This document shows positions 5,824 to 13,090 of a stretch of DNA of 13,090 nt, piece after piece. Source of the stretch: an uncultured Devosia sp. (GTDB lineage Bacteria; Pseudomonadota; Alphaproteobacteria; Rhizobiales; Devosiaceae); the NCBI GenBank assembly GCA_946481445.1, contig CAMLOA010000012.1:1-13090 (forward strand). Reading direction: 5' to 3'. Below the pieces are notes generated by a model that was not told where the DNA came from, searched no databases, and saw only the letters and a list, made by a program, of their open reading frames with translations. The position numbers and the translations under genes are program-made. How positions within the stretch are numbered: the stretch's first letter is position 1; each line of letters begins with the position of its first letter.

Positions 5824-6684
5824 ATGCCAAGACCCATCTGGAAAGGCCAGTTGCGCCTCTCGCTCGTTTCGATCGCGGTCGAGCTGTATTCGGCGACCAA
5901 GGCCAATGCCAAACCCAGCTTCCGCCAGATCCATGAGCCCTCGGGCAAGCCGATTCACTATGAAAAGGTGGTCGAAGGGATAGGGCCCGTCGACAAGGAC
6001 GAGATCATGAAGGGGTTCGAGTACCAGAAGGACGACTACGTCCTGCTGACCGACGAGGAGATTGATGCCGTCAAGCTCGAGACGCGAAAGACCCTGGAAC
6101 TGAGCCAGTTCGTCAGCAGCAACGAAATCGATCCGCTCTACTACGACAAGCCATACTACATGGTGCCGTCCGACGACCTCGCGGAAGACGCCTTCATCGT
6201 CATCCGGGACGCGCTCCGCAAGTCCGACAAGGTTGGATTGGGCCAGTTGGCTCTTCGTGGCAAGGAATACCTCGTGGCGGTCAAGCCCGCCGGCAGGGGC
6301 CTGCTGCTCGAAACGCTGCACTACCAGGATGAACTGCGAAAGGCGGACCCGTATTTCGCCGACATCCCGACAAAGAAGGCCGATGCCGATCTGCTGGAAG
6401 TGGCGACGGCGCTGATCGACAAGAAGACCGACAAGTTCGATGCCAAGGCCTTCAAGGACCATTACCAGGCGGCCCTGCGCGAGTTGATCGCACGGAAGCT
6501 CAAGAGCAAGGGGCGCAAGATCACCGCGGTCGATGAGCCCAGGGAGAGCGCGCCAGGCAAGTCCAACGTGATCGATCTCATGGCGGCCCTGAAGTCGAGC
6601 CTGGAAGGCGACGGGAAGCAGGCTGGCGGCCAGCGCAAGCGGACAACCAAGGCCCGGGCGACCCCCCGCAAGAAGGCAGGCTAG
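5824..6684 (+). CDS. ku: Ku protein, bacterial non-homologous end joining
   Basis: Homodimeric ring protein that binds DNA double-strand ends and recruits LigD. The 286-residue length is normal. The start at 5824 gives the standard N-terminus MPRPIWKGQLRLSLVSIAVEL, follows CGAGG with a good spacer, and lies downstream of the stress promoter. The Ku core spans about residues 8-190, with conserved blocks such as RQIHEPSGKPIHYEKVV, DYVLLTDEEI, IDPLYYDKPYY and KVGLGQLALRGKEYLVAV. Residues 205-235 hold the helical segment typical of bacterial Ku. The end is a basic, Lys/Arg-rich tail (271-284), which in this family binds DNA and affects turnover on DNA. ligD begins three bases after its stop, so the pair is one operon. 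Confidence 0.96.
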   Translation: MPRPIWKGQLRLSLVSIAVELYSATKANAKPSFRQIHEPSGKPIHYEKVVEGIGPVDKDEIMKGFEYQKDDYVLLTDEEIDAVKLETRKTLELSQFVSSNEIDPLYYDKPYYMVPSDDLAEDAFIVIRDALRKSDKVGLGQLALRGKEYLVAVKPAGRGLLLETLHYQDELRKADPYFADIPTKKADADLLEVATALIDKKTDKFDAKAFKDHYQAALRELIARKLKSKGRKITAVDEPRESAPGKSNVIDLMAALKSSLEGDGKQAGGQRKRTTKARATPRKKAG

Positions 6685-6687
6685 GCC

Positions 6688-9234
6688 ATGGCCGGAAAAG
6701 GCGACGTCCTGCTCAAGGAGTATCACGAGAAACGGGACTTCTCGCAGACCCAGGAACCGTCCGGCGACACCGGGATGAAATCCGGCCCGGCACTCCGCTT
6801 CGTGGTTCAGAAGCACGCGGCGACCCGGTTACACTATGATTTCCGGATCGAGCTGGATGGCGTGCTGAAGAGCTGGGCGGTCACCCGGGGGCCCTCCGAC
6901 AATCCGGCCGACAAGCGTCTCGCCGTGCGCGTCGAAGATCACCCGCTCGACTACGCCAGCTTCGAGGGCACCATACCGGAAGGGCAATATGGCGGCGGCA
7001 CCGTGATGCTCTGGGACGAGGGCACCTGGGAGCCGCTGGAGGACCCGCATGCCGCACTGGAAGGCGGTGACCTCAAGATGCGTCTCCACGGCCGCCGCAT
7101 GAAGGGGGAGTGGGTGCTGGTGCACATGAAGGGACGCGACACCAGGCGCAAGTCCGCCCCAGACCGCCAGAACTGGCTGCTGATCAAGCACAAGGACCGT
7201 TACGCCCACGACCGGTCGACGCTTGTCGAGCGCTTCACCCGGTCCGTTTCGACCGGGCGCGATCTCGACGGCATCGCCAAGGGCCTCAAGCCCCGCAAGC
7301 GCACCTCGACCCCGGCGGAAGCAACATGGTCATCCGCCAAGGCGAGCCCAGCCCCGGCCAGGGCGGCATCGGGAACGCGGGGAAAGTCGTCGGCGATTCC
7401 GCGCTTCCGGGAACCGCAACTGGCGACGCTGGTCAGCACGGTTCCTGACGGCCCCGGCTGGGTCTTCGAAATGAAGTATGACGGCTACAGATGTCTTGCC
7501 GCTATCTCTGGCGACAAGGTCCGCCTCTACACCCGCGCCGGCAAGGATTGGACCAGGCAATTCGCCGCCATCGTCCCGGCCCTTGCCCGGGTCACCGGCG
7601 GGACGGCGCTGCTCGACGGGGAATTGTGCGCGTTCGACGCCAAGGGCCGCACCGATTTCTCGACGCTCAAGCAGCACCTGTCCAATGGCGGACCCCTGAC
7701 CTACTTCGCTTTCGATCTTCTCGAGGAGGATGGCCAGGACCTCGCCGCGCTCCCGCTCCTCGACCGCAAGGCCCGCCTGGAGCAGCTACTCGGGACCATG
7801 GAGCCCGGCTCGCCCGTCCAGTTCTCCCCGCACATTTCCGGCAATGGGCAGAAAGTCCTCGATGCCGTCGCCCGCGAGGGTCATGAGGGCATCATCGCCA
7901 AGCGCGGGGACGCCCCCTATCGCGGCGAGCGGACGCGCGACTGGCTCAAGATCAAGCATGCAAGGCGACAGGAATTCGTGATCGCCGGCTGGTCCCCCTC
8001 CTCTCGCAAGAAGACCTTTGCCTCCTTGCTTGTGGGCACCTGGGAGGATGGGAAGCTCATCTACAGGGGCCGGGTCGGCACCGGGTTTTCGTCCGATCAG
8101 GCGCAGGCCCTGCAGGCGAGGCTGAATGCGCTGGGCCGCAAGTCCACACAATTGGTTGGCGTGCCAAAAGCCGTGAGCCGGACGGCCCGCTGGGTGGCAC
8201 CCGACCTTGTTGCCGAGATCGCCTATACCGAGCTTACCCCGGACGGGGTGATGCGACATCCCTCGTTTCTTGGCCTGCGTGAGGACAAGCCTGCCGGGGA
8301 GATCGTCATCGAGACCCCGGATGCTGATCCCCCCAAACTGCGCCTCCGGCCCGAAGCCGGGGTCAACGCGGCCACCGCAGCGGGGGTCAAGCTCACCAGT
8401 CCCGATCGCATCGTCTATCCGGGTCAGGGCGTGACCAAGGCGCACCTGGCTGCCTATTACGAGGCCGTTGCCGAGCGCATGCTCCCCTATGTTGCGCAAC
8501 GGCCGCTGAGCCTGTTGCGGTGCCCGCAGGGACGCTCGAAATACTGCTTCTTCCAGAAGCACGACACAGGCGGCTTTCCGGACGCCATGAAGTCGGTGAT
8601 GATCGCGGAAAGGGACGGCGAGAAGCAGGACTACTTCTATGTCGAGGACCTGGCGGGCCTGATCGCCGGTACCCAGATGAACGTCCTGGAATGGCATTTG
8701 TGGGGTTCGCGGGTCGATGACCTGGAGCGGCCCGAGCGCCTCATCTTCGATATCGACCCCGACACGGGCCTTGATTTCACCCATGTGCGGGACGCCGCCA
8801 TCCTGATCCGGGACGAACTCGCGCGGCTCGACCTGACGAGCTTCGCCCTCCTCAGTGGCGGCAAGGGCATTCACGTCATCGTACCTCTGCAACCCCGCGC
8901 AGGCTGGCCGGACGCGAAGGCGTTCTGCCGCTCTTTCGCCCAGTCCCTGGCCGACCAGTTTCCCGACCGCTTCACTGCGAACCTGCGCAAGGCCGCGCGC
9001 AAGGGACGCCTGTTCATCGACTACCTGCGCAACGAGCGCGGTTCCACCGCCATTGCCCCATGGTCGTGTCGCTCCAGGGAAGGCGCGCCGGTCGCCGTTC
9101 CCATCGACTGGGCCGAACTGCCGGACATTAAGTCAGCCAATCAGTTCTCTCTCGAGGCAGCGGCGAGCCGCGCAAGGGCAACCGACCCGTGGAAGGGCTA
9201 CTTCCATTTGGGCCAGGCCCTGAAGTCCCGCTAA
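6688..9234 (+). CDS. ligD: ATP-dependent DNA ligase LigD with phosphoesterase, ligase and polymerase domains
   Basis: Processes and seals DNA ends in NHEJ together with Ku. Three domains lie in the order PE-Lig-Pol within 848 residues. The 3'-phosphoesterase domain (about 35-165) has H43, H49, D51 and R53 in HAATRLHYDFR, then H85. A Lys/Ala/Pro-rich linker spans about 200-240. The ATP-dependent ligase domain (about 240-545) has nucleophile K263 in KYDGYR, FAFDLL (340-345), EGIIAKR (400-406) and DWLKIK (418-423). The primase-like polymerase domain (about 566-848) starts KLTSPDRIVYPGQGVTK and has metal-binding D688 and D690 (FDID), SGGKGIHV (723-730) and D778 (FIDYLRN). All key residues are present, so the enzyme looks fully active. 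Domain order varies among bacteria; this order is common in Rhizobiales and Pseudomonas. Start ATG at 6688, three bases after ku. Confidence 0.97.
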   Translation: MAGKGDVLLKEYHEKRDFSQTQEPSGDTGMKSGPALRFVVQKHAATRLHYDFRIELDGVLKSWAVTRGPSDNPADKRLAVRVEDHPLDYASFEGTIPEGQYGGGTVMLWDEGTWEPLEDPHAALEGGDLKMRLHGRRMKGEWVLVHMKGRDTRRKSAPDRQNWLLIKHKDRYAHDRSTLVERFTRSVSTGRDLDGIAKGLKPRKRTSTPAEATWSSAKASPAPARAASGTRGKSSAIPRFREPQLATLVSTVPDGPGWVFEMKYDGYRCLAAISGDKVRLYTRAGKDWTRQFAAIVPALARVTGGTALLDGELCAFDAKGRTDFSTLKQHLSNGGPLTYFAFDLLEEDGQDLAALPLLDRKARLEQLLGTMEPGSPVQFSPHISGNGQKVLDAVAREGHEGIIAKRGDAPYRGERTRDWLKIKHARRQEFVIAGWSPSSRKKTFASLLVGTWEDGKLIYRGRVGTGFSSDQAQALQARLNALGRKSTQLVGVPKAVSRTARWVAPDLVAEIAYTELTPDGVMRHPSFLGLREDKPAGEIVIETPDADPPKLRLRPEAGVNAATAAGVKLTSPDRIVYPGQGVTKAHLAAYYEAVAERMLPYVAQRPLSLLRCPQGRSKYCFFQKHDTGGFPDAMKSVMIAERDGEKQDYFYVEDLAGLIAGTQMNVLEWHLWGSRVDDLERPERLIFDIDPDTGLDFTHVRDAAILIRDELARLDLTSFALLSGGKGIHVIVPLQPRAGWPDAKAFCRSFAQSLADQFPDRFTANLRKAARKGRLFIDYLRNERGSTAIAPWSCRSREGAPVAVPIDWAELPDIKSANQFSLEAAASRARATDPWKGYFHLGQALKSR

Positions 9235-9353
9235 GGCGGCGGCGGCCACCTCTGCCTGCATCTGCCTACCCCTTTGCCAGGCCGCTCTACCCGGCGGCGC
9301 TTGCCTGGTCGCGTCTGCCCCAGGGCCGGCCCCGCGATTTCCACAGGCATTTT

Positions 9354-9367
9354 TGAAATTTATTTCA
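9354..9367. promoter_or_regulatory. Perfect 14-bp palindrome upstream of the sugar-operon promoter
   Basis: TGAAATTTATTTCA is a perfect 6-2-6 inverted repeat whose right end is 25 bases before the -35 box. Its form suits a dimeric regulator. The family is not assigned; RpiR-type sugar regulators are one possibility. No regulator gene is in the window. Confidence 0.5.
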
Positions 9368-9384
9368 CTTACCGATTTTTCGTG

Positions 9385-9395
9385 CAACAATGTTG
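9385..9395. promoter_or_regulatory. Short dyad overlapping the -35 box
   Basis: CAACA-A-TGTTG is a perfect 5-1-5 inverted repeat that shares its last three bases with TTGACA. A bound protein here would compete with RNA polymerase. It is short enough to be chance. Confidence 0.3.
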
Positions 9396-9426
9396 ACATG
9401 GTCGTGGGCGGCCCGTAAAAAGCCAG

Positions 9427-9448
9427 CGTTGCAATAAATACCGCAACG
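9427..9448. promoter_or_regulatory. Dyad at the predicted transcription start
   Basis: CGTTGC-N10-GCAACG is a perfect interrupted inverted repeat beginning six bases after the -10 box, over the predicted transcription start. It could be a repressor operator, or a small hairpin at the 5' end of the mRNA. Confidence 0.45.
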
Positions 9449-9517
9449 TGGGATTTCTTGCAGGCGAGTGAGAGGACACTTGCCCAGACGCAGTCCCAAG
9501 CAACCGGAGGAGATAGA

Positions 9518-10537
9518 ATGCAAAATCTGAAGAGGGCTGCCGTCGTCACTGCCATGACCGTCGGCCTTGCCACTGCGGGCAGCAGCACGGCCTATGCGCA
9601 AGCCGGCTTCCAGTGCGAACCGGGCGAAACCTACATCATGAACGTCATGGTCTCGGCGCACCCCTATTGGGTTCCCGTCTACCAGGGCTTCAAGCAGGCC
9701 GCCGAGGCCATGGGGTGCGAGACGGTGTTCTCTGGCACGCCCGACTACGACATCACCAAGCAGATCGCCTCGTTCGAGCAGGACCTGGTCAAGAAGCCGG
9801 CCGGCATCCTGCTGCACCCGATGCAGGCAGACCCGTTCATCGAGGTGATCAATCGCGCCATCGACTCGGGCATTTCCGTGACGACATTCGCCGCCGACTC
9901 GCCCAATTCCAAGCGCACCGCCTATGTCACGTCCGACAATCTGGCGGAGGCCAAGTTCGCCGCCGAGGAGATCGTCAAGCAGGTCGGTGACGCCGGCCAG
10001 TATGCCGTGCTGGAGAATCCGGGCCAGTCCAACCATGACCTGCGCGTGACGGCGCTGATCGCCTACATGGAAGAGCACTACCCCAACATGGAGCTGGTCG
10101 GCCGCCAGGCAACCAACCAGGACAGCAACGCGGCATACCGCGCGACCGCCTCCATCCTGCAGGCCAATCCCGATCTGGCGGCCTTGTGGATCCCAGAGGC
10201 CGGCTCGGCCGAGGGCGCCGTTGCTGCGGTACTCGAGGCCAATGCCGACGTGCTCATCATGCATGCCGACGTGACCCCGACGACGCTCGAGCACATCAAG
10301 GCCGGCAATATTCACATGGCGCTCAACCCCAATCAGGGCGTGCAGGGCTTCATCGGATTCATCAACACCTATCTGGGCGCCCATCCGGGCATGTTCGACC
10401 CGTTCAACGACTACAAGGTGTCCGGATACAATCCCATGCAGATCCCCTTCGTGGACAACGGCTTCGCCGTCATCACCAAGGACAATGCCGAATCCTTCGA
10501 TCTGGCCAAGTACATGGAAGGCCGCGACCCGAACTGA
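9518..10537 (+). CDS. Sugar ABC transporter periplasmic binding protein (ribose/galactose type)
   Basis: Captures a sugar or related small molecule in the periplasm for the CUT2-type importer encoded downstream. The start at 9518 has GGAGGAG five bases upstream and opens on a Sec signal peptide: MQNLKR, hydrophobic core 7-22, cleavage after AYA or AYAQ (27-28). The open frame reaches back to 9458, but those 20 codons precede the ribosome site. The mature protein (to residue 339) has the two-lobed type I periplasmic-binding fold. MNVMVSAHPYWVPVYQGFK (41-59) is the first strand and loop, PAGILLHPMQADPF (94-107) follows, and AALWIPEAGSAEGAV (221-235) is in the second lobe. C33 and C67 could form a disulfide. 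The sequence does not tell the substrate; RbsB, rhamnose- or polyol-type ligands all remain possible. It is the first gene of the operon. Confidence 0.9.
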   Translation: MQNLKRAAVVTAMTVGLATAGSSTAYAQAGFQCEPGETYIMNVMVSAHPYWVPVYQGFKQAAEAMGCETVFSGTPDYDITKQIASFEQDLVKKPAGILLHPMQADPFIEVINRAIDSGISVTTFAADSPNSKRTAYVTSDNLAEAKFAAEEIVKQVGDAGQYAVLENPGQSNHDLRVTALIAYMEEHYPNMELVGRQATNQDSNAAYRATASILQANPDLAALWIPEAGSAEGAVAAVLEANADVLIMHADVTPTTLEHIKAGNIHMALNPNQGVQGFIGFINTYLGAHPGMFDPFNDYKVSGYNPMQIPFVDNGFAVITKDNAESFDLAKYMEGRDPN

Positions 10538-10551
10538 GGTCGCACGAAGAA

Positions 10552-10575
10552 CTGCGCCGGCTTCGGCCGGCGCAG
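10552..10575 (+). other. 10-bp hairpin with UUCG loop between binding-protein and ATPase genes
   Basis: CTGCGCCGGC-TTCG-GCCGGCGCAG is a perfect 10-bp stem with the very stable UUCG tetraloop, 14 bases after the binding-protein stop. No T-run follows, so it is probably not a strong terminator. It likely protects the 3' end of the upstream message or lowers read-through, giving more binding protein than membrane components, as in other ABC sugar operons. Confidence 0.7.
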
Positions 10576-10603
10576 GCATCAGCCGGAACGTGAGTAGACG
10601 ATC

Positions 10604-12130
10604 ATGTCAGATGTCATTCTCCAGGTACGCGATCTCAGCAAGGCGTTTGGGCCGATCCAGGCCCTGCGCAACGTGCAGTTCGATCTGCGTCGCGGGGAAA
10701 TCCACGCCCTGGCGGGCGAGAACGGCGCCGGCAAGTCCACCCTGATGAACATCATCGATGGCATACTGCAGCCCGACAGCGGCGACATCATCTTTGACGG
10801 AAAGCCGGTTCGCATCGGCTCGCCCGCAGCGGCCCAGAAACTGGGCATCGGCTTGGTGCACCAGGAAATCGCCCTGTGCCCGGACGTCACCGTGGCCGAG
10901 AACATCTTCATGGCAGCGACCAATGCCAGCAAGTCCTGGCTGATGGACTATGAGGCATTGCAGCGCCGTGCCGCCGACATCCTGGCAGGCCTGGGCGACA
11001 TCGATCCGGCGGCGCTGGTCGCCAGCCTGTCGATATCGCAGCAGCAACTGGTCGAGATCGCCAAGGCACTCACCCTCGACTGCCGCGTGCTGATCCTTGA
11101 CGAACCGACCGCCGCTCTCACCGAGAAGGAGGCCAGGGTGCTGTTCGCCATCATGCATCGCCTGGCCGAACACGGCATCGCCATCATCTACATCTCCCAT
11201 CGCATGGCGGAGATCTTCGACCATTGCGACCGCGTCTCGGTGTTCCGCGACGGCCAGTATGTCGTGACCCACGACGTTGCCGACACGACGCCGACCGAGA
11301 TCGTCAACGCCATGGTCGGGCGCGTGGTCGACAACCGCTACCCCCCCAAATTGGCGGGAGTCAGCACCACGGCCGAACCGATCCTCCAGGTCGACAACCT
11401 CGCCAGCCCCGGCCGCTTCGCCGATGTGAGCTTCACGCTGCACAGGGGCGAGATCCTGGGTCTGGGCGGGCTGATCGGCGCCGGCCGCAGCGAAATCGTC
11501 AAGGGGATCTGCCGCATCGATGAAGCATCGACCGGGTCGGTGACCCTCAACGGCAGGCCGCTCGAGATCAGGCGCTACCAGCAGAGCATCGGTCACGGCA
11601 TCGTCTATGTCTCGGAGGACCGCAAGGGTGATGGCCTGTTCCTCGACATGCCCATTGCCGCCAATATCTCGGCGCTCGAACTGGGTCTTGTGAGCCGGGG
11701 CGGCATCATCGACCAGCGGCGCGAAACCGAACACGCCAGCCAGCTGGGCCGCCAGCTCAGCCTCAAATGCGGCCATGTCGGCCAGCCGGTATCATCCCTT
11801 TCGGGCGGCAATCAGCAGAAGGTGGCCATCGCCAAGATGCTGTCGGTCAAGCCCAAGGTCATCTTCCTCGACGAGCCGACCCGCGGTGTCGACGTCGGAG
11901 CCAAGCTCGAGATCCATCGCATCCTGCGCGACCTGGCGACAAGCGGCGTGGGCATCATCGTCATCTCGTCCGAACTGCCCGAACTGATCGGCGTCTGCGA
12001 CCGGGTCCTGGTGGTGCGGGAAGGCCGCATCAACGGGGAGGTCAGCGGGGAAGCGATGACTGAACAGAACATCATGTACCTGGCCTCCATCGACGCCCGG
12101 CGGGCGCAGGCCGCAGGAGCAAGACCATGA
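10604..12130 (+). CDS. Sugar ABC transporter ATPase, RbsA/MglA type, two nucleotide-binding domains
   Basis: Powers sugar import; two ABC domains are fused in 508 residues, the normal CUT2 size. Domain 1 (about 5-240) has Walker [10 protein letters not shown] (38-46), Walker B LILDEP (163-168) and His199 in ISHR, but a degenerate signature SISQQQ (143-148). Domain 2 (about 258-495) has a Walker A without the lysine, GLIGAGRSE (289-297), an intact signature LSGGNQQKV (399-407), FLDEP (421-425) and Ser in place of the switch His (ISSE, 454-457). Thus only the site made from Walker A of domain 1 and the signature of domain 2 should hydrolyse ATP, as usual for RbsA and MglA. The ATG at 10604 has only a weak ribosome site (GTGAG). 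Its stop overlaps the permease start as ATGA, so translation is coupled. Confidence 0.95.
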   Translation: MSDVILQVRDLSKAFGPIQALRNVQFDLRRGEIHALAGENGAGKSTLMNIIDGILQPDSGDIIFDGKPVRIGSPAAAQKLGIGLVHQEIALCPDVTVAENIFMAATNASKSWLMDYEALQRRAADILAGLGDIDPAALVASLSISQQQLVEIAKALTLDCRVLILDEPTAALTEKEARVLFAIMHRLAEHGIAIIYISHRMAEIFDHCDRVSVFRDGQYVVTHDVADTTPTEIVNAMVGRVVDNRYPPKLAGVSTTAEPILQVDNLASPGRFADVSFTLHRGEILGLGGLIGAGRSEIVKGICRIDEASTGSVTLNGRPLEIRRYQQSIGHGIVYVSEDRKGDGLFLDMPIAANISALELGLVSRGGIIDQRRETEHASQLGRQLSLKCGHVGQPVSSLSGGNQQKVAIAKMLSVKPKVIFLDEPTRGVDVGAKLEIHRILRDLATSGVGIIVISSELPELIGVCDRVLVVREGRINGEVSGEAMTEQNIMYLASIDARRAQAAGARP

Positions 12131-13090
12131 CCATCCTCGAGGCCGAAACCGGCACCAATACTCCCTCGGCCACCCGAGCCGGCTGGCGGCGCCTGGCTGG
12201 CATGCGCGAGATCGGGCTTATCCTCATCATCGTCGCCCTCTTTGCCGCGATGTCCTTTGCCTCGCCCTATTTCCTGACCTGGGAAAACATGCGGGCCATG
12301 GCCATGGCCTTCGCCGTGGAAGGCATTGTGGTGGTCGGCATGACGATCCTGCTCATATCGGGTGGCATCGACCTCTCGGTCGGCTCGGTCACGGCGCTCG
12401 CCATGGTGATTGCCGGCCTGCTCTTCCTCGCCGGCGTCGATCCGTGGACGGCCTCGCTCATCGCCATCGCCGCCTGCACCGCCATAGGCGGCATCATGGG
12501 CTTCTTCGTCACCAGGGTCGGCCTGCACCATTTCATCGTGTCGCTTGCCGCCATGGTCATTGCGCGTGGTGCCTGCCTGCTGGGCACGGGCGGCCGGCCG
12601 CTGGGCCTCTTCACCCTGCCGGCCGAATTCAAGTTCATCGGTCAGGGCTCCATCGGCCCGGTGCCGGTTGTGATCGTGATCTTCGTTGTCGTCGTGGTCG
12701 CCTTCGACTTCATGCTGCGGCGCACAACCCTGTTCCGGAAGGTGTTCTACACCGGCAGCAACGAGAAGGCCGCGGCCTATTCGGGCATCCGGACCAAGAA
12801 GGTGATCTTCTTCACCACCACGCTCTGCTCGGCCCTCTGCGGCATAGCCGGCATCATCTACATGGCCCGCTTCGGGTCGGCCCAGCCGACATTCGGCATC
12901 GGCATGGAGCTCAACGTCATCGCCGCCGCCGTCATTGGCGGGGCCAGCCTGTCGGGCGGCTCGGGCACCATTTTCGGCGCCATCCTGGGCACGATCCTGC
13001 TCTCGGTTGTGTCCAGTTCCCTCGCCTTGCTCGACGTTTCCGTCTACTGGCAGGACATTATCCGCGGATCGATCCTGCTGGCTGCCGTGA
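12127..13090 (+). CDS. Sugar ABC transporter permease, RbsC type (last residues outside window)
   Basis: Inner-membrane channel of the CUT2 importer. The start ATG overlaps the ATPase stop (ATGA). There are 321 codons without a stop before the window ends; since RbsC-type permeases are about 320-340 residues, only a short tail is missing. Hydrophobic segments occur near 28-48, 62-80, 86-103, 108-128, 136-152, 178-198, 226-247, 262-272 and 279-302. The CUT2 permease motif [10 protein letters not shown] (78-87) is intact, as are [11 protein letters not shown] (211-221), the cytoplasmic loop that meets the ATPase, and [20 protein letters not shown] (261-280). A second permease, catabolic genes or a regulator may follow beyond the edge; this is not visible. 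Confidence 0.94.
   Translation, partial: MTILEAETGTNTPSATRAGWRRLAGMREIGLILIIVALFAAMSFASPYFLTWENMRAMAMAFAVEGIVVVGMTILLISGGIDLSVGSVTALAMVIAGLLFLAGVDPWTASLIAIAACTAIGGIMGFFVTRVGLHHFIVSLAAMVIARGACLLGTGGRPLGLFTLPAEFKFIGQGSIGPVPVVIVIFVVVVVAFDFMLRRTTLFRKVFYTGSNEKAAAYSGIRTKKVIFFTTTLCSALCGIAGIIYMARFGSAQPTFGIGMELNVIAAAVIGGASLSGGSGTIFGAILGTILLSVVSSSLALLDVSVYWQDIIRGSILLAAV

Larger units (their letters stand above)
9235..9517 (+). promoter_or_regulatory. Sugar operon control region with sigma70 promoter
   Basis: The first 110 bases are GC-rich. They hold a possible imperfect hairpin (CCAGGC at 9277-9282 with GCCTGG at 9303-9308) but no T-run, so a ligD terminator is uncertain. The second half is AT-rich and carries a good promoter: -35 TTGACA (9393-9398, consensus), 17-base spacer, -10 TAAAAA (9416-9421). 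Transcription should start near 9428. Three dyads surround it and are listed separately. A strong ribosome site, GGAGGAG, lies just before the binding-protein start. Confidence 0.7.

Noticed and set aside
9354..9367. Iron-responsive (RirA, TGA-N9-TCA) site before the sugar operon
   Set aside because: The spacing is N8, not N9, and the genes are for sugar uptake; a perfect symmetric operator explains it better.
9365..10579. 404-codon minus-strand open frame
   Set aside because: It lies opposite the binding-protein gene, whose signal peptide, ribosome site and family motifs are clear. Long antisense frames are expected in GC-rich DNA.

Overview
The window is GC-rich chromosomal DNA from what looks like an alphaproteobacterium, most likely Hyphomicrobiales and perhaps Devosia-like. 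This rests on the codon use, a Tat-exported NrtA, a Ku plus three-domain LigD operon, and a promoter matching the alphaproteobacterial general-stress (EcfG) consensus. The genus is an impression from protein similarity, not proven. No mobile elements, CRISPR arrays, rRNA or tRNA genes were seen.

Layout, left to right. (1) On the minus strand, the first 303 codons of a nitrate-binding protein (nrtA) run off the left edge. Its long 5' region carries a sigma54-type -24/-12 promoter, then two small hairpins with six-base loops (A at loop position 1, G at 4), then an intrinsic terminator whose 5' arm overlaps the second hairpin. This is the layout of an ANTAR-protein (NasT/NasR type) antitermination leader. 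(2) A small exported protein of unknown function on the minus strand, with a clear terminator. (3) On the plus strand, a YbbA-like ATPase and a ten-helix YbbP-like permease. (4) A 138-residue unknown protein on the minus strand, convergent with the permease gene and divergent from ku. (5) ku and ligD, the two-component bacterial NHEJ repair system, behind a perfect GGAAC-N17-CGTT promoter. (6) A CUT2-type (ribose/galactose family) sugar uptake operon: binding protein, double-domain ATPase and permease, the last cut by the right edge just short of its end. Its promoter has a consensus -35 box surrounded by three dyad sequences. A 10-bp UUCG hairpin separates the binding-protein gene from the ATPase gene.

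The genes form four independent functions: nitrate uptake, an envelope ABC system, DNA end joining and sugar import. All recognised proteins belong to known families, and I found no evidence of a wholly new system. The most noteworthy content is regulatory: the predicted two-layer control of nrtA, the general-stress promoter of ku-ligD, and the operator and hairpin architecture of the sugar operon. Two short genes remain of unknown function.
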